Source: GCA-001856825 sp049965815
Lineage (GTDB): Archaea; Thermoplasmatota; Thermoplasmata; Thermoplasmatales; GCA-001856825
Assembly: GCA_049965815.1 (NCBI GenBank)
Contig: JBMFVV010000018.1
Span: 1 to 23,050, forward strand
Reading direction: 5' to 3'
DNA length: 23,050 nt
Part shown: in pieces, positions 22,651 to 23,050 of the stretch
Numbering within the stretch: the first letter of the stretch is position 1
Layout: each line of letters begins with the position of its first letter
The notes under the pieces: generated by a model
What the model was told of the DNA's origin: nothing
The model's database searches: none
Seen by the model: the letters and a program-made list of their open reading frames with translations, nothing else
Program-made: the position numbers and the translations under genes

Positions 22651-22992
22651 AGATGGCTCCCTGCAGAAGATTTGATTCTTATTTTAATGTTATATTACTT
22701 CAGAAACTAATAGTACGAATTAAGGTCGCCAGTGTTTAAGATTATGACGAATCATTACTGTCTTATTGATGCCTTCCTCAGAGTCGTTTAGACGGGGGAT
22801 AGCAATTATATTCCAACAGCTTTGGTAAAGAATATCGTAAATGTTTCCCCAAATACCTATAAAATACGGTCATTCTTAGTGTTCCTATCTCGTGTCACGC
22901 TTAATAGCAGAAAGGAGTAATGTGACACACATCTACTTAGGTTACTTTATTATTTGAGTTTTCCATATCCTTACGCTTTGGGACAAAATTAC
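22651..22992. other. Gene-poor right-end gap
   Basis: No protein gene was recognised. A plus-strand TATA-like CTATAAAATA (22857-22866) is followed by a stem with arms GTGTCAC (22892-22898) and GTGACAC (22922-22928). A short non-coding transcript is possible but not supported further. Confidence 0.35.
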
Positions 22993-23050
22993 TTAGGGTT
23001 GATTTCTTTGGGACTCTTCAATAACTCTGGATTCGTGTGCTTCAGGTAGT
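22993..23050 (-). CDS. Possible 3' end of a gene continuing beyond the window
   Basis: The minus strand is open from the window edge for 18 codons (LPEAHESRVIEESQRNQP) to a TAA at 22993-22995. The composition is coding-like but too short for any family call. It is entirely inferential. Confidence 0.25.
   Translation of the reverse strand, partial: LPEAHESRVIEESQRNQP

Overview
The window looks like chromosomal DNA of an acidophilic, wall-less archaeon of the Thermoplasmatales type. Two things show this directly. Many genes have an A/T-rich TATA-like box about 22-35 bases upstream of the start codon and no Shine-Dalgarno site, as expected for leaderless archaeal transcripts. The gene families are also those of an anaerobic or facultative archaeon: several radical SAM enzymes, ferredoxins, MinD-type ferredoxin ATPases, an Lrp/AsnC regulator, DUF134 and DUF5320. 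The order-level assignment is inference. No tRNA, rRNA or CRISPR array was seen.

Layout. The left edge holds the 3' end of an IS1634/IS4-like transposase, then an M20 amidohydrolase on the plus strand. Two minus-strand hydrolases follow (S66 LD-carboxypeptidase, then S9 acylaminoacyl-peptidase-like). Next are two overlapping paralogous 2[4Fe-4S] ferredoxins and a radical SAM enzyme with extra C-terminal cysteines, all minus. A 338-base divergent region full of palindromes separates these from a plus-strand Lrp/AsnC regulator. The regulator is followed by an overlapping pair: a SPASM radical SAM enzyme with a long N-terminal extension and a B12-binding-type radical SAM enzyme. A strong terminator closes this block.

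The middle has a small NifX-like protein and a three-gene cassette: two paralogous double-domain CMD/AhpD-like proteins that have lost most catalytic cysteines, flanking a two-helix membrane protein. Then come a minus-strand ACR3/SBF permease plus universal stress protein, a gene-poor stretch, a CGGC-domain protein and a COG0731-type radical SAM protein.

The right part is a minus-strand metal-cofactor or Fe-S locus: NifX-like protein, two MinD-ferredoxin ATPases, DUF5320, DUF134 and a UspA-like protein, with a DUF59/MIP18 Fe-S assembly factor upstream. A 22-bp perfect palindrome sits on the internal promoter before DUF5320. The DUF134 gene appears to carry a one-base frameshift near its start.

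The common theme is iron-sulfur chemistry: four radical SAM enzymes, two ferredoxins, two ferredoxin-ATPases, a CGGC protein and DUF59. The best candidates for undescribed biology are the SPASM/B12 radical SAM pair behind its Lrp regulator and the degenerate CMD/membrane-protein cassette.
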